From the NCBI RefSeq assembly GCF_021018805.1, contig NC_086254.1, positions 29,201,300 to 29,265,299 on the forward strand: 64,000 nucleotides of DNA, given 5' to 3'. Below are positions 34,001 through 44,050 of the stretch, piece by piece. Origin of the DNA: Prinia subflava. Lineage: Eukaryota; Chordata; Aves; Passeriformes; Cisticolidae. The position numbers and the translations under genes are program-made. The notes below the pieces were generated by a model, which searched no databases, was not told the origin of the DNA, and saw nothing but the letters and a program-made list of their open reading frames with translations. Position 1 is the first letter of the stretch. The number at the start of each line of letters is the position of its first letter.

Positions 34001-37000
34001 TCTGGTGTCACTCCCGAAAGCTGCTCAGCCACACAATGGCACTATCCTTCCCACTGGTGTCCTTGCTCTGCCAGCCCTGATGGTCCCTCAGCCAGCAGGA
34101 GCAGGGCCACTGTCCTTGACCCCACATCTCACCTCCCAGCCCCAGCCCCGGCCTGTTCCCTCCTCAGTCTGTCAGTTTGACACACAGCTCGAGAACAGCC
34201 CACTCCTCTCCAGCAACCAAATCAAACCCAAGTGTCCAGGCTGATCCAGCTGCAGAAGGTCTGGATCCTTTTCACTCCCCATCCCACGTGTGCAAGATGG
34301 GGATCTGACACTTTGTTTGGGGAGCTGTGCCAGGACCACATCCCCTCTAACAGGGAGCTCTCGGGTGCCACACACCCTTGACTCACCTGGATGGAGCCCT
34401 TGTGCCCACTGGCTGCCGGGGAGGGAGCCGCAGCGGGTTCTCATCCCAGGGCATGTCCTCTTTGGACTCGGGCTCCTTTCCGGCCTTTCCTGCAGGGGCC
34501 CCGAGCGGAGCAATGATGCCTGAAGTGATTCTTGTCCTCAGCTCCTCACTGTTCTTGTACACCCTGCAGCAAGGAGAGGGAAGGCAGTGGGGTGGGGTGG
34601 CCACGGCACCAGGACATGGGGCGCTGGACACGGGGAGGGGACAGACAAACCCAAAGTGTCCCTGGCACAACACATGTCCCCCTTGGCAGCACAGAGGGGA
34701 CAGGAAGGGATAACAGCACACAGGGGGACCAAAGTCTACCCCATTTCATATGGGCAAGGTGCCACCCAGCCACTCCCTTCTGCTCCAACCCAAACAGTTT
34801 GCACTGCAGGAAAGCACACCACAGATGTGGCTGAAGCTGTCACACTCCTGGGCAGTGTCCACCCAGCACAATGCTCTGGAAATAAATGTGCTGGCCTGGC
34901 CTGTCCCCACGTGGGGTGGCCCTGCCCTGGCTCTAACCCACGATCCCACTGTCCTCTGTATCTCTCATGCCAGTGAAGAGGAAGGCAGGGAACAGAGTTC
35001 TGGTTGCATTTCAGGGCTGGCCTGGTTTTGTACTGGGGAGTAAGGCCTGCAGCTCCTCCCAACCTGATTTCTGTCCCCCCTCCATGCCAATAGGACACTT
35101 GCTCCTGTGGAAGATACCAAGAAACTGAGATTACTTGTGGAAATCGTCCAGGTGCTCTGGGTTGATGTAGTTGGCCACTGCCAAGGTCACATCTGCCACC
35201 TTCTGAGACCTACGATCCTGGAAAAACACAGGTAAAGCAGAGTGAGCAGCTTTGCTGAGCTGGAAATGAGAGACAGAGAAGCTACAACAGCCCCAGGCTT
35301 GGGATACCTGCTTCCTACCACGCCCCTGTGCTGTTCCTGAATCCCCAGGAGCAAACACCAGCCTGCAGCAAGATCTTCCCTCCTCCCTCTCCCCAGTTCA
35401 GGCTGCAAAGGGTGAAACACTGAGCAAAGCCACCTGGAGCAGCTGCTTATTGAGAACTGCAGAGAAGTCCTGAGCTGGGAAAGGGACAGAAGCAGGGCAG
35501 CTCCTGGACTGGAGTGTTTAAGACCAACTGTCCCACTGCCCTGACACAGCCAGAGCTTCATGCTGGCCACATCTGACACAAAAACACTGCCTGGGTCTGC
35601 CCCATCCTGAAGGGCAGACACCCTTTCCAGGCAGAACAAGCAAAAGGTAACATTTAAGAAATTGCCCCTGGTGTTCTCTTCAGCCAAAGGACCCCAAACC
35701 CACAGGGGGCACGTGGGTGCTCACCATGACATTGAGGATCATACTGTCCTCCACCATGATGGCCTTCAGCAGCAGCTCACGGGCATCATCCGTGGACTTG
35801 TAGCGCAGTGTGTACACCTCCTTGTTGGCTTCCCAGCCAGCAGGCAACAGCTCTGACTTCCTTTCATCAGGACCTGGCTGCAATGGAACAAATGAGCTGC
35901 TGAGACCCTGCTCAGGAGCCCAGCATGACCTCCTAGGGCTTGGGGGGTCTTGTCTTGGCTGCACAGGGAGATCCAGGAGGGAACTGAGGTCTCTGGGAGG
36001 GGATCCTTCAGTGCCTTCCAGGTTTTGACAGCACAAGCAGGACTGTATTTCCTACAGGCTGGCCCTGCCTGCTTGCTAGCCTCCCACAGCATTCCTGCAC
36101 TGGAAGAGGACACGACCACTCTTTGCTGAGCAGGAGGAGGTCACAAATACCCAGACTAGGAGACAATACTCTTCCCTGCCAGATATCTTTCACCTCCCCA
36201 GCATGATACAGATCTGTCTGGGGTATGGGGAAAGGCTGTCATCATGTCTGTCCCAGCCCCACATCAGTGCTTCTGGGGGACCCTACCCTACACTGTCCCC
36301 TCCTACAGTACTGGAGAGAGTCCTCTGCTGAGACAGTGCCCTGCACCCCCAATTACCCCCCAACACCACATCAGGCACTCTGCCAACACCCATCAGGATC
36401 CAAATTCACTAGACTCCCATCTTAGCACTGGGTCCAGAACTAGACTGCCTCACCCTCTGGTATTGCCCCAATATATTTCCTCCTCAGCACTGGACTGGAC
36501 ACCTCCTTTTTATTACAGAGTTCTGCCTCAACACCAAGCTCCACTTAGCACTGTACTCTCTTCCCAGAGTCATACTGATCGCACCAGCATCAGGATCTCC
36601 CGTCCTGTGACATCCCACAGACCACTCTCAACATCAGGACCCTCGGCGCCCCCAGTACTGGGATCCTCTCAGTACTTCTATTATCCCAGGAGCGGGACCC
36701 TCCTACACACCGGGACACTCCCAGCCCCGCAGCCGCCTGCTCCGACCTCCACACCAGTACTGAGGTCCCTCGGACCCTGCAGCGGTCCGGGTGCCCCCAA
36801 CACCACCGGCGCCGCCCGGTACTCCCGGCCCCGGCAGCGGTCGCCCGGCTCGGCCGCACGGCGCCGGCGAGCGGCGCTAGGAAAGGCCGAGGCTTCACCG
36901 CGGCCTACCAGGCCTCCGCGGCAACGCAGCGCGGCTCGGGCCGTACCTGGTCGCCGGTACCCAGGCAGCGGTAGCCGTGCCGGATCAGCTCCCAGTGGAT

Positions 37001-37075
37001 GCCGCAGACCAGAGCGTCCTGCGGACGGGAGATGGCAGGCCTGGCCCAGGCGTACAGCGGCTCCAAGCCGGCCAT
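30991..37075 (-). CDS. PSMF1: PSMF1, proteasome inhibitor/regulator PI31, complete 7-exon coding region (268 aa)
   Basis: PI31 binds the 20S core proteasome, inhibiting it in vitro, and in animals works with FBXO7 and dynein light chains in proteasome assembly and transport (family knowledge). Seen: minus-strand exons 36947-37075, 35725-35877, 35135-35217, 34387-34563, 33162-33215, 31167-31325 and 30991-31042, all GT/AG. Phases join to 807 nt without a stop; mammalian PI31 is 271 aa. The N-terminal FP domain (about 1-150) holds RQDALVC-like SRPQDALVCGIHWELIRHGY, KSELLPAGW, DSMILNV and the YKNSEELR block. The Pro-rich C-terminal half contains GGMIVDPLRSG, LPPGAVPPGARFDPFGP and ends DHLPPPGYDDMFM. 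The ATG lies in a strong context (ACCATGG) in a CpG island, consistent with housekeeping expression. Intron 5 contains a CR1 element. No lesion seen. Confidence 0.97.
31167..31325 (-). CDS. PSMF1: PSMF1 coding exon 6
   Basis: Encodes SGGMIVDPLRSGIPQPGIDP and RLPPGAVPPGARFDPFGP, the conserved Pro-rich half. Acceptor TCTCTCCAG; donor ACCCGG|GTAGGT. Confidence 0.96.
31485..31885 (-). mobile_element. CR1 LINE fragment in PSMF1 intron 5
   Basis: About 400 bp: AGGAAGGGACCTCAAAGCTC, CCACTAGACGAAGTTGTCCC, CTTCTCTTCTCCAGGCTGAA and CTGTCAGCCTGTATCCACAG follow the reverse CR1 consensus. Same strand as PSMF1. Confidence 0.9.
33162..33215 (-). CDS. PSMF1: PSMF1 coding exon 5 (54 nt)
   Basis: Micro-exon-sized, encoding PSPLSPFAVGGEDLDPLG, matching the PFVVGGEDLDPFG segment of mammalian PI31. 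Acceptor TGTTTCAG; donor TTGGG|GTGAGT. Confidence 0.93.
34387..34563 (-). CDS. PSMF1: PSMF1 coding exon 4
   Basis: VYKNSEELRTRITSGIIAPL finishes the FP domain, followed by the variable linker and NPLRLPPRQP. Acceptor CCTTGCTGCAG; donor TCCAG|GTGAGT. Confidence 0.95.
35135..35217 (-). CDS. PSMF1: PSMF1 coding exon 3
   Basis: Encodes SQKVADVTLAVANYINPEHL then DDFH, a well conserved FP-domain segment. Acceptor TTTTTCCAG; donor CACAA|GTAATC. Confidence 0.95.
35725..35877 (-). CDS. PSMF1: PSMF1 coding exon 2
   Basis: 51 codons with KSELLPAGWEANKEVYTLRY and MVEDSMILNVM. Acceptor TTCCATTGCAG; donor GTCATG|GTGAGC. Confidence 0.97.
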
Positions 37076-37170
37076 GGTTGCTCCGGGCCGGGGCGGAGCC
37101 GAGGCCGCGCCGCCTCTCACTAGAGGGCCCCCGTCCGCTGCGCTGGGCCCGAGCCGCCTCCTGAGGCCAC
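36640..37170. promoter_or_regulatory. PSMF1: CpG island over the PSMF1 start
   Basis: CpG-dense DNA spanning the PSMF1 first coding exon and its 5' flank. No TATA box; consistent with a housekeeping promoter. Confidence 0.75.
36947..37075 (-). CDS. PSMF1: PSMF1 coding exon 1
   Basis: 43 codons from MAGLEPLYAWARPAIS to CLGTGDQ. Donor GACCAG|GTACGG, phase 0. Start of the FP domain. Confidence 0.96.
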
Positions 37171-37249
37171 AGCGCTGCTGGGTGTTTTGTTGTGCTCGGC
37201 ACTGCTGAGGCTCTTTGAGCTCTGGGGTCGGTTTCGGGCCTCCCAGGGC

Positions 37250-37625
37250 AAGATGGACATCGAGGGGCTGAAACGTGTCCAGAGAAAGGAATGGAGCTGG
37301 GGAGGGGGCTGGAGCAATAGGAGCAGATGGGGAGCTGGGGGGACTCAGCCTGGGGAAAAGGAGGCTCAGGGGGGGGATCCTCTCTCACTACACCTCCCTG
37401 AGAAGAGGGGCCAGCCAGGGAGGGTCGGGCTCTGCTCCCAGGGAACAGGTACAGGACAAGAGGAGACGGCCTCAAGTTGTGCCAGGGGAGGTTTCCTTTG
37501 GATATCAGGAAAAATTTCTTCACCAGAAGGGTTAATGGTGGACTCGTTTATGCTGGGGCAACAGTTGGACTCAATGATCTAAGCAGGCTTTTCCAACCTA
37601 AAAGATCCCATGATCCTGTGAAGGG
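37250..37625 (+). mobile_element. CR1 LINE 3' fragment just upstream of PSMF1
   Basis: GAAACGTGTCCAGAGAAAGG, GGCCTCAAGTTGTGCCAGGG, AAAAATTTCTTCACCAGAAG, AACAGTTGGACTCAATGATC and the CCAACCTAAAAGATCC tail follow CR1 in sense. Its 5' part begins under 200 bp from the PSMF1 ATG. Confidence 0.9.
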
Positions 37626-40600
37626 TCATGCACCATCCAGCAACCTCCAGATTAGTCACTCTGAGCCTCCTTCCCTGCTCCTGGCTCTTTCTTGTCATCA
37701 CAAAAGCATTTGAGTCCATGCAGGGGCTGCTTGTGCTGCCATAACAATCCTTCATGTTGACACCAAAGGGACCAAAGCACCAATCAGCCATTGGTAGGTT
37801 TATTTCATCCCTTCCATAATTCCCTTGTCTGTGTCACAGTGCTTATAGCACCTACATTCTGTTAAAGTTGCCATTGCAAGGCATTCATTAGCTCCTTTTC
37901 CTTGCCCCTGGGCCAGAGCCAATGTCCTCAGTGTGGCTGGCAGGAGGCTGGGGCTCGGGACAAAGCCAGGGAACACCATCATCTGCTGCTTTCCTAATCT
38001 GAGCATCAGCTCCTTGGGGGATGCTCATCTTGACTTCATTATGCATCAATTAATTAACTCGCACTGCTCTCTCTTTCCATTTCCCTCTCAAGAAGTCACT
38101 GAGGCTGAACAACCGACCACAGCCCGGCAGGTCCCATAGGAATCACCAGCAGGAGACACCACACCTCCTGCCACACTCTGCCACTCCTTTCTTCAGGGAA
38201 GACAGCTGGACTCATCAGGAAAGCTGCCGTGGATTTCCCACAGGGCCAGGATTTCAGCACAGGAGCTCCATGAGAGAGGCATCGGATGGGGATGAGTTGG
38301 GAACAGCAGGAAATGCCTCAGCCAGAGCTTCTCTGTTGCTGAGATGTGATTCAGAGCAGGAGCAGCATTTCCACCCCATGGCTCGACTCACTCCCAGGCA
38401 GCAGCCGTGGTTTCAGGCTTTGACGGCATCCACATTTCACTTTCCTGGCACAGCCCAGCCCTGGGTGGGCCAGGAGCTCCATTCGAATCCCAGCTTCTGA
38501 GGCAGAGTTTGAAATCATAGGTCTCCCTCCAGAAACCTGATCTGGAGTCCTGTATCCCACTGCTGCTAGTGGACTCCACCTATGTTCCTGCAGAGCTGCT
38601 GCAGATGCAGGAGCACAGGGTATTTGGGATCGCTTGTGTCAGGAGCTGTCGGTGTCTCAGCAGGATCACACAGAAGCTCTGCTAAGTGCTTGCCAAGCTT
38701 TCATTTTCCCATCCAAATTGCTGCTATTCCTTTTCACCCACCGTCCGCTCCCCACCTTCTCGCCCCTCACTACATGCTCCCATCCAGCCCTCAGCTTGTC
38801 CCCCTGTGGCCTTACCTCCATGTTAAACCTTAATTTATTCTCCTGGTGTTGTGTCAGCTGCCTTGGACTGCTCTTGAGAAATGACTTTTGGTGCCACGTC
38901 CCCTCTGGCTTGATCTACCTCTCTGTGGGCACGGCAGGAGAAAGCAGGATGCCTCCATGCATCCCCTCACCACAGGACCCTCCTGGGAGCCAGACCCCTG
39001 CCATACCTGAGCCCATGGGGCTGATGCCACTACATCAAAGCCCTTATTCCAGCACCCATGGTGCCATGCTGGCCCACATTGCCTGACTCTCTGTTTTCTC
39101 CTTCCTTTGCTCCTGTGCTTCACTCACTCCGTGGCTCATTCATGATGAAAACCACTGGCCACATAAAAGCAGCCCCCTAATGTGAGTTAGGGGCCTGCAA
39201 ACTGTGTGGGAGGTATGGAGAGCCCAGCCCTGGCTGGAATCAACAACCAAGTCACTAACGAGGTGATGAGGATTGCAGAGCTGGCGCAGTTGTGCTGCAA
39301 GGCGAGTGCTCCAGGGCGGCTGCCGAGCACGCTGGTGCCATCATCGGAGCAGCCATGTCCTTTTTGTGACTGCTGGGGCCTGGCTGGGAGCAGGAGCGAT
39401 GCTGTGAGAGCTGGGCAAAGCCCTCAGAGCAGCCAGTGCCCCGATGCCTCGCACGTGTTCATGACAATTCACGCCCAGCACTTGCACCAAGGAAGCTGCC
39501 CTTGGCCATTGTCCTCTCTCTTTTACCCAGGAACAGGATCTGCAGAGACCTGCTCCCTGACAGAGTATGGATAGGGGTGATGTCCCAAGGGAGGCAGTAG
39601 CTGGAGCTATCCCAGGCAGACAGCGGTGCTTGGAGCAGGTAAAAGGCTACATCAGCCGGGGTCACCTCCGTCACACAAACCGCAGTCTCCCCTGACCTTC
39701 ATACTTTCCCAGTGCCTCACTGCTCCCGTTGCATGCGCCCACTGTGGTGTCGTAACGAGCAGAAGAGGAAACAGATTTCCCAACCACCCACCCCGCTGGC
39801 AGCCCATGAGCCCTCTGTGCTGGGAATGGCAGCCTGCATGGCCAGGGCAGCTGGCTCATCCCTGTGCAGTGCTGTGCGTGCTGGGTATGACCCACAGGCT
39901 CACAGGAGAAGGCAGAGAGGGGCCATGGATAATCCCTGGCTGATGTTCAGGTGTTGCAGGCTGCTGCTTCCCTCGGGCTCAGCTTGCTGCTGCTCCTCTC
40001 CTGTGGATGGGAAAGCCCCCCATGCATCACCCAGGGTGAGCAGGGCCAGGTGATGGATGGCACTGCCATGTTTTCTACCAGAATCCCTGTCCTGCTCCAG
40101 CAGGCAGCAGTTTCCTAGCACACAGTGGGAGGGAAGGATGGGATCCCCTGCTGCAGAGCAGGGAGAGCCAGCAGCGCTGGAGTAGCTCCTCCACAATCTG
40201 CTCAGTGCCTCAGGGCTTACTGGCTCAGAAGGAGCCACCTGATTGTGACTAAAATCACCAGTGCCAAAGGACGTGGACTGGGGCAGGGGTTCCTGGAATG
40301 GGCTTTTCCCCTCACTGCCATCATTGCCTTGAGAGGGGAGGTAGTCGCTCCATGAAAATTCCCCCTCCCCTTCATTTCTCCTAAATTCAATTCCAGGGAA
40401 AGATGACACTGAGGCAGGAGAAAGGGGTTTTTTCTCCAGGGAAGAAATGCAAACCACATGCAGGCAGGCTTGGGCAGGAGGAGGGACTGGGGCTGCGAGA
40501 GCCGGCACTCAGCAGCGAGGCCGAGCTAAAGTCAATTAGTGCTTCAGGACTCCAAACACGCCTGAGTGCTGCGCTTCGAGCAGGCGTGATCCCTGTCAGA

Positions 40601-42465
40601 GGGAAGCTGCCAGTAGGGTTTGAAAATAATTAGGAAACCCAGAACCCCAGTGCTTCCCAGAAAAGCCTGTTAGTTCTGCGGTGGAAACCTTGCTTGCAGG
40701 GAGTGCATCGCACAAACAGAGTCATGACTCATCAACTGGATGGAGCTAAACTCCATTTTTCAAAGGTCAACATGCTCAAGTCTTAATGAACTTTACCTTT
40801 GGTAGGGCTCCTGTGCTCCTATTGTCAACCTGAATTCCAGGGATGCTCAGCACACCTGAGTGTAATGGAGGATGGTTTCAGGGGATGTATTTCACCCAGA
40901 GACACCAAGGGCTTCACAGAGGGAGTGGTGGTGGGGAAACTGAGGTACAGAGGATTCAGACCACCAGCCCACTGCCTCCAGCTGGAGCCTGCACCCCACC
41001 AGCCCCATCCCTGCAGCCTGGGTGGACACTGCCAACCCCTGCTCTTGGGGGATCTCAGCTGTGAATCCGAGCAGTCCAGGACAGCCTTGGAGGAACAAAA
41101 CAAGGCAATCAATCACCCTTGCTTCATCCCGCCCCAGTCTGCATTGTGCGGAGCCTCAGGGACTCCACATCAAAGCGGGAGCAGCTGGCTGCCGGGGTGT
41201 CCCAAGCTGGCTGTCGGGGTGTCCCAGCCCCAGACGGGCAGCGCCCTGCCCATGGGCTGCCTGTCTGCACTGCCCACACGGGCTTGGCCTCTGCTCACTG
41301 CCTGAGCCCTGGGATGGAACGCTGCTCTCTGCTCCGAGTACGGAGGGAGATGTCCGAGGTCACGGCGGCTGCAGAGAGCACCAAAGGTGGGGGTGCATGG
41401 ATGTGAGGACACCACTGTAGCATTCTAGGACTGGCAGCACCTTTGCTCTGCAGGGGCGAGCAGGAGGTGGCATTGCCTATGTGGGAAGAGCCAGTCCCAT
41501 CCCAAGCTTATCCTGGAGCTGTGGGGAGCCTGCAGAGCAAAGCCTGCTCCTGCCGCGCAGCTCCCGCTATCCTCACAAGACCCTTTTCTTTGCAGTTCCT
41601 TCCATGCCACACGGCGGGCGCTTCCCCCGGGCTGCAGCCCCAGTGCTGCTGCAGACAGTACATTAATTTTTGGATGTCTTTTGCAGCTCCCCAGCGTTTC
41701 TCCCCATCCCAGGCACGCACAGCTGGGATGAGGCAATGTTCTTGGGGAGTATTGGCTTGCTAGCTGATGGGGAATATTCCTTGATGAAACTGGTCCAATA
41801 TGCTGTCTGGTGGGTCTGGGGATGGTGAAGGGATGCAAGGGGTCCAGTTGTGGTGGGCTAGGCTGCACCGTGGTAAACCAGCAGCGTTGACCATCTGGGA
41901 TGGGGCGTTTGGGCAAGGGAGAGCACCTGGATCCCCTTGGAGCAGTGCCATGTGTGGGTGCAGCAATAGAACAGCAAACTGGGTACAACCCTCCAGATAT
42001 CCCCTATTTTCCCTCTGGCAAAGGGTCAGAGTGGCTCTGTCCTCTGACCACAGCATGGGACAGAGCAGGGAGGACAGTCTCTGGCAGCCTGCAGGATACA
42101 CGTGCCCGTGGTGGGTAACAATTGACATTTTTTCCAGTTCATTAATTAAAACACAGAACAAAAGTCACTAAAGTGTGAGACTGGGTGTTTACAGGGAAAA
42201 TTCCTCTTCAGGTGCCAGGTTTATTAATAGAAGAGGAAAAAAACAAGGGGGAGAAGCAGAGCCACAGCTGGACAAGGAACATCTGGGAAGGATATGCTTT
42301 TGTGGGGGTGGATTGTGTTGGGGGTGTGTGTGGGATGGGGGTGTGAGGATGGGGGTGCAGTAAGCACCTGTGTGTCCCCACCACCGAGCCCCTGGGATGC
42401 TGTTTGTCCATGGGGAAGCCATGCCGTGGGCATTGCTGTGAGGCAGGAGGTTCCCAGCTCACCCT
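37626..42465. other. Gene-free stretch 5' of PSMF1
   Basis: No recognised gene. A short exon-like open segment on the minus strand at about 40791-40846 is described in the findings. CpG content is moderate and I recognise no further CR1 copy. Confidence 0.35.
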
Positions 42466-42592
42466 GTGAGACCGTGGCAGGGCTGATTCACATCCTTTGA
42501 AGTTTTCCCCATTAACTGCCACAAACTGGTCAGGATCCAGGCTGATGAAGCAGAACATGCTGTCAGCGTTGCTACCAGACTGGGCTGCTGAG
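42466..42592 (-). other. Unassigned exon-like segment, minus strand
   Basis: Open frame between acceptor TTTCTTGTGTCTCAG and donor CACAGG|GTGAGC, reading through DSMFCFISLDPDQFVAVNGE and NFKGCESALPRSHR. The mixed amino-acid composition and strong splice signals look exon-like, but I recognise no family and could not build a gene around it. Confidence 0.2.
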
Positions 42593-43961
42593 ACACAAGA
42601 AAGACATTCTCAGCCAGCGTTCATGGTGTGAAGTTTGGGGCAGCAAAACCCCCCTGGTTCCTTCAAGCTGCCCCCATGAGTTCAGGAACTCCCAGCAGTG
42701 TTGGGGGGTGGCAGAGCTGTGCCCCCCAGACCCACATGCCACCCACCTCTGCTCAGTGCCTGCACACAGGCTGGCATTTGCACTTCCATATGTGACACAT
42801 TAGGATTTGTTTAGAAGCCCTTTATTGTCATATTTTGTTCTTTATTTCCTTCAAATTCAATTTGCTGAGGGATATGTGCGGATTGTGAAATTATTTTGAG
42901 AATAGTTCCTCTGGGTTTTTTAATTTCCTTTGTATTAAATTTTTACAGTGTTTAAAAGGCTATGAAAAATTTTATGTTAAAAAAATAAAATTAAAAAAAT
43001 GAAAAAAACCCAAGAGGGGAAAATTCCAGGAAGGAAAGGAGAAGTGCCCAAGAAGGGGATGAGCTGTGGTACCAGCCACTGCTGCCTCTGTCATGGCAGG
43101 CGCCAGGGATGGTCTGGCACAGATGGCCCCTCCTGTTCCCACTTCATCCTGAATGGAAAACCAGGCTAGGAGAGATGTGGCCACTGCCTCAAAACGGGTG
43201 CCATTTGCTGAGGCCTGGATGACTGTGGTTTTTCCCACCACTCAGCCTTTCCCTTTCCTTTGCTCTCCATATGGGAGCAGGACACGGATGCTGTGCACAA
43301 GGCCACGGCGCTCCACTGGGCCCCCGCCTGCCTTTCCAACCCCTCACAGTCATTCAATGCACACATAAAAGCCCATGGCCACTCCCGGCAAGAAATTCCT
43401 GACAAGAAAATCTTTGAATTATTCCCAAGCTGTGACTGTGGAAAGCCAGGCTGGCCCCCAGGAAGGGCTCCACAGCTTGGAGGCATTAGGGACCCCTTTC
43501 GCTGCTGGGGCGATGGCCAGTCGGGAGCCACCCTCCCGCCCTCTGTCCCCTCTGCTGGGTGTTTCCAGCTCCTTCAAATCACAGACACATTTTTCATCTC
43601 CTTATTTCTACCATTGTCATTGTCATTGTTCCAAGCTAGTGCAAATTGGGAACTGCTCCCTTTGCCCGCAGCTGCCCTTGTCCCCAGAAGCAGCAGGAGG
43701 GCCCATTCCAGGGACAGGGATGGTACTGCATCCTTTTGCACCTTGGTCCATGTCCCTGCCTGGCACGGGACCCCTGGCAAGCTGCATCCTGCCTCTCTCC
43801 AACATCATTTCCCCTTTGCAGCCTGCCCAAGGAGTGCTTGGAGGAGGGTGCAGGGGCTGTGCCAGTGTCTGGTGAAGGTTTGGCTGAGACTCCCAATGTT
43901 TTGAGAGGGTTCCTGGGGCCTCAGCAGCACTAAGGAGGGGGCTGGAGGCTTTGGGAATGAT

Positions 43962-44050
43962 AGAATCATCCATTTCCAACTTTCTTGCCATGGGCAGGAA
44001 CTCCTTCCACCAAACCATTCTAGCTGGCCTTGAACATATCCAGGGACTGA
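43962..44050 (-). mobile_element. Short CR1 remnant
   Basis: TTGCCATGGGCAGGAACTCC and GCTGGCCTTGAACATATCCA match the reverse CR1 consensus. Confidence 0.7.

Noticed and set aside
36244..37164. 306-aa plus-strand frame across the PSMF1 first exon
   Set aside because: Antisense to a confirmed exon and CpG island; its composition simply reflects GC content.
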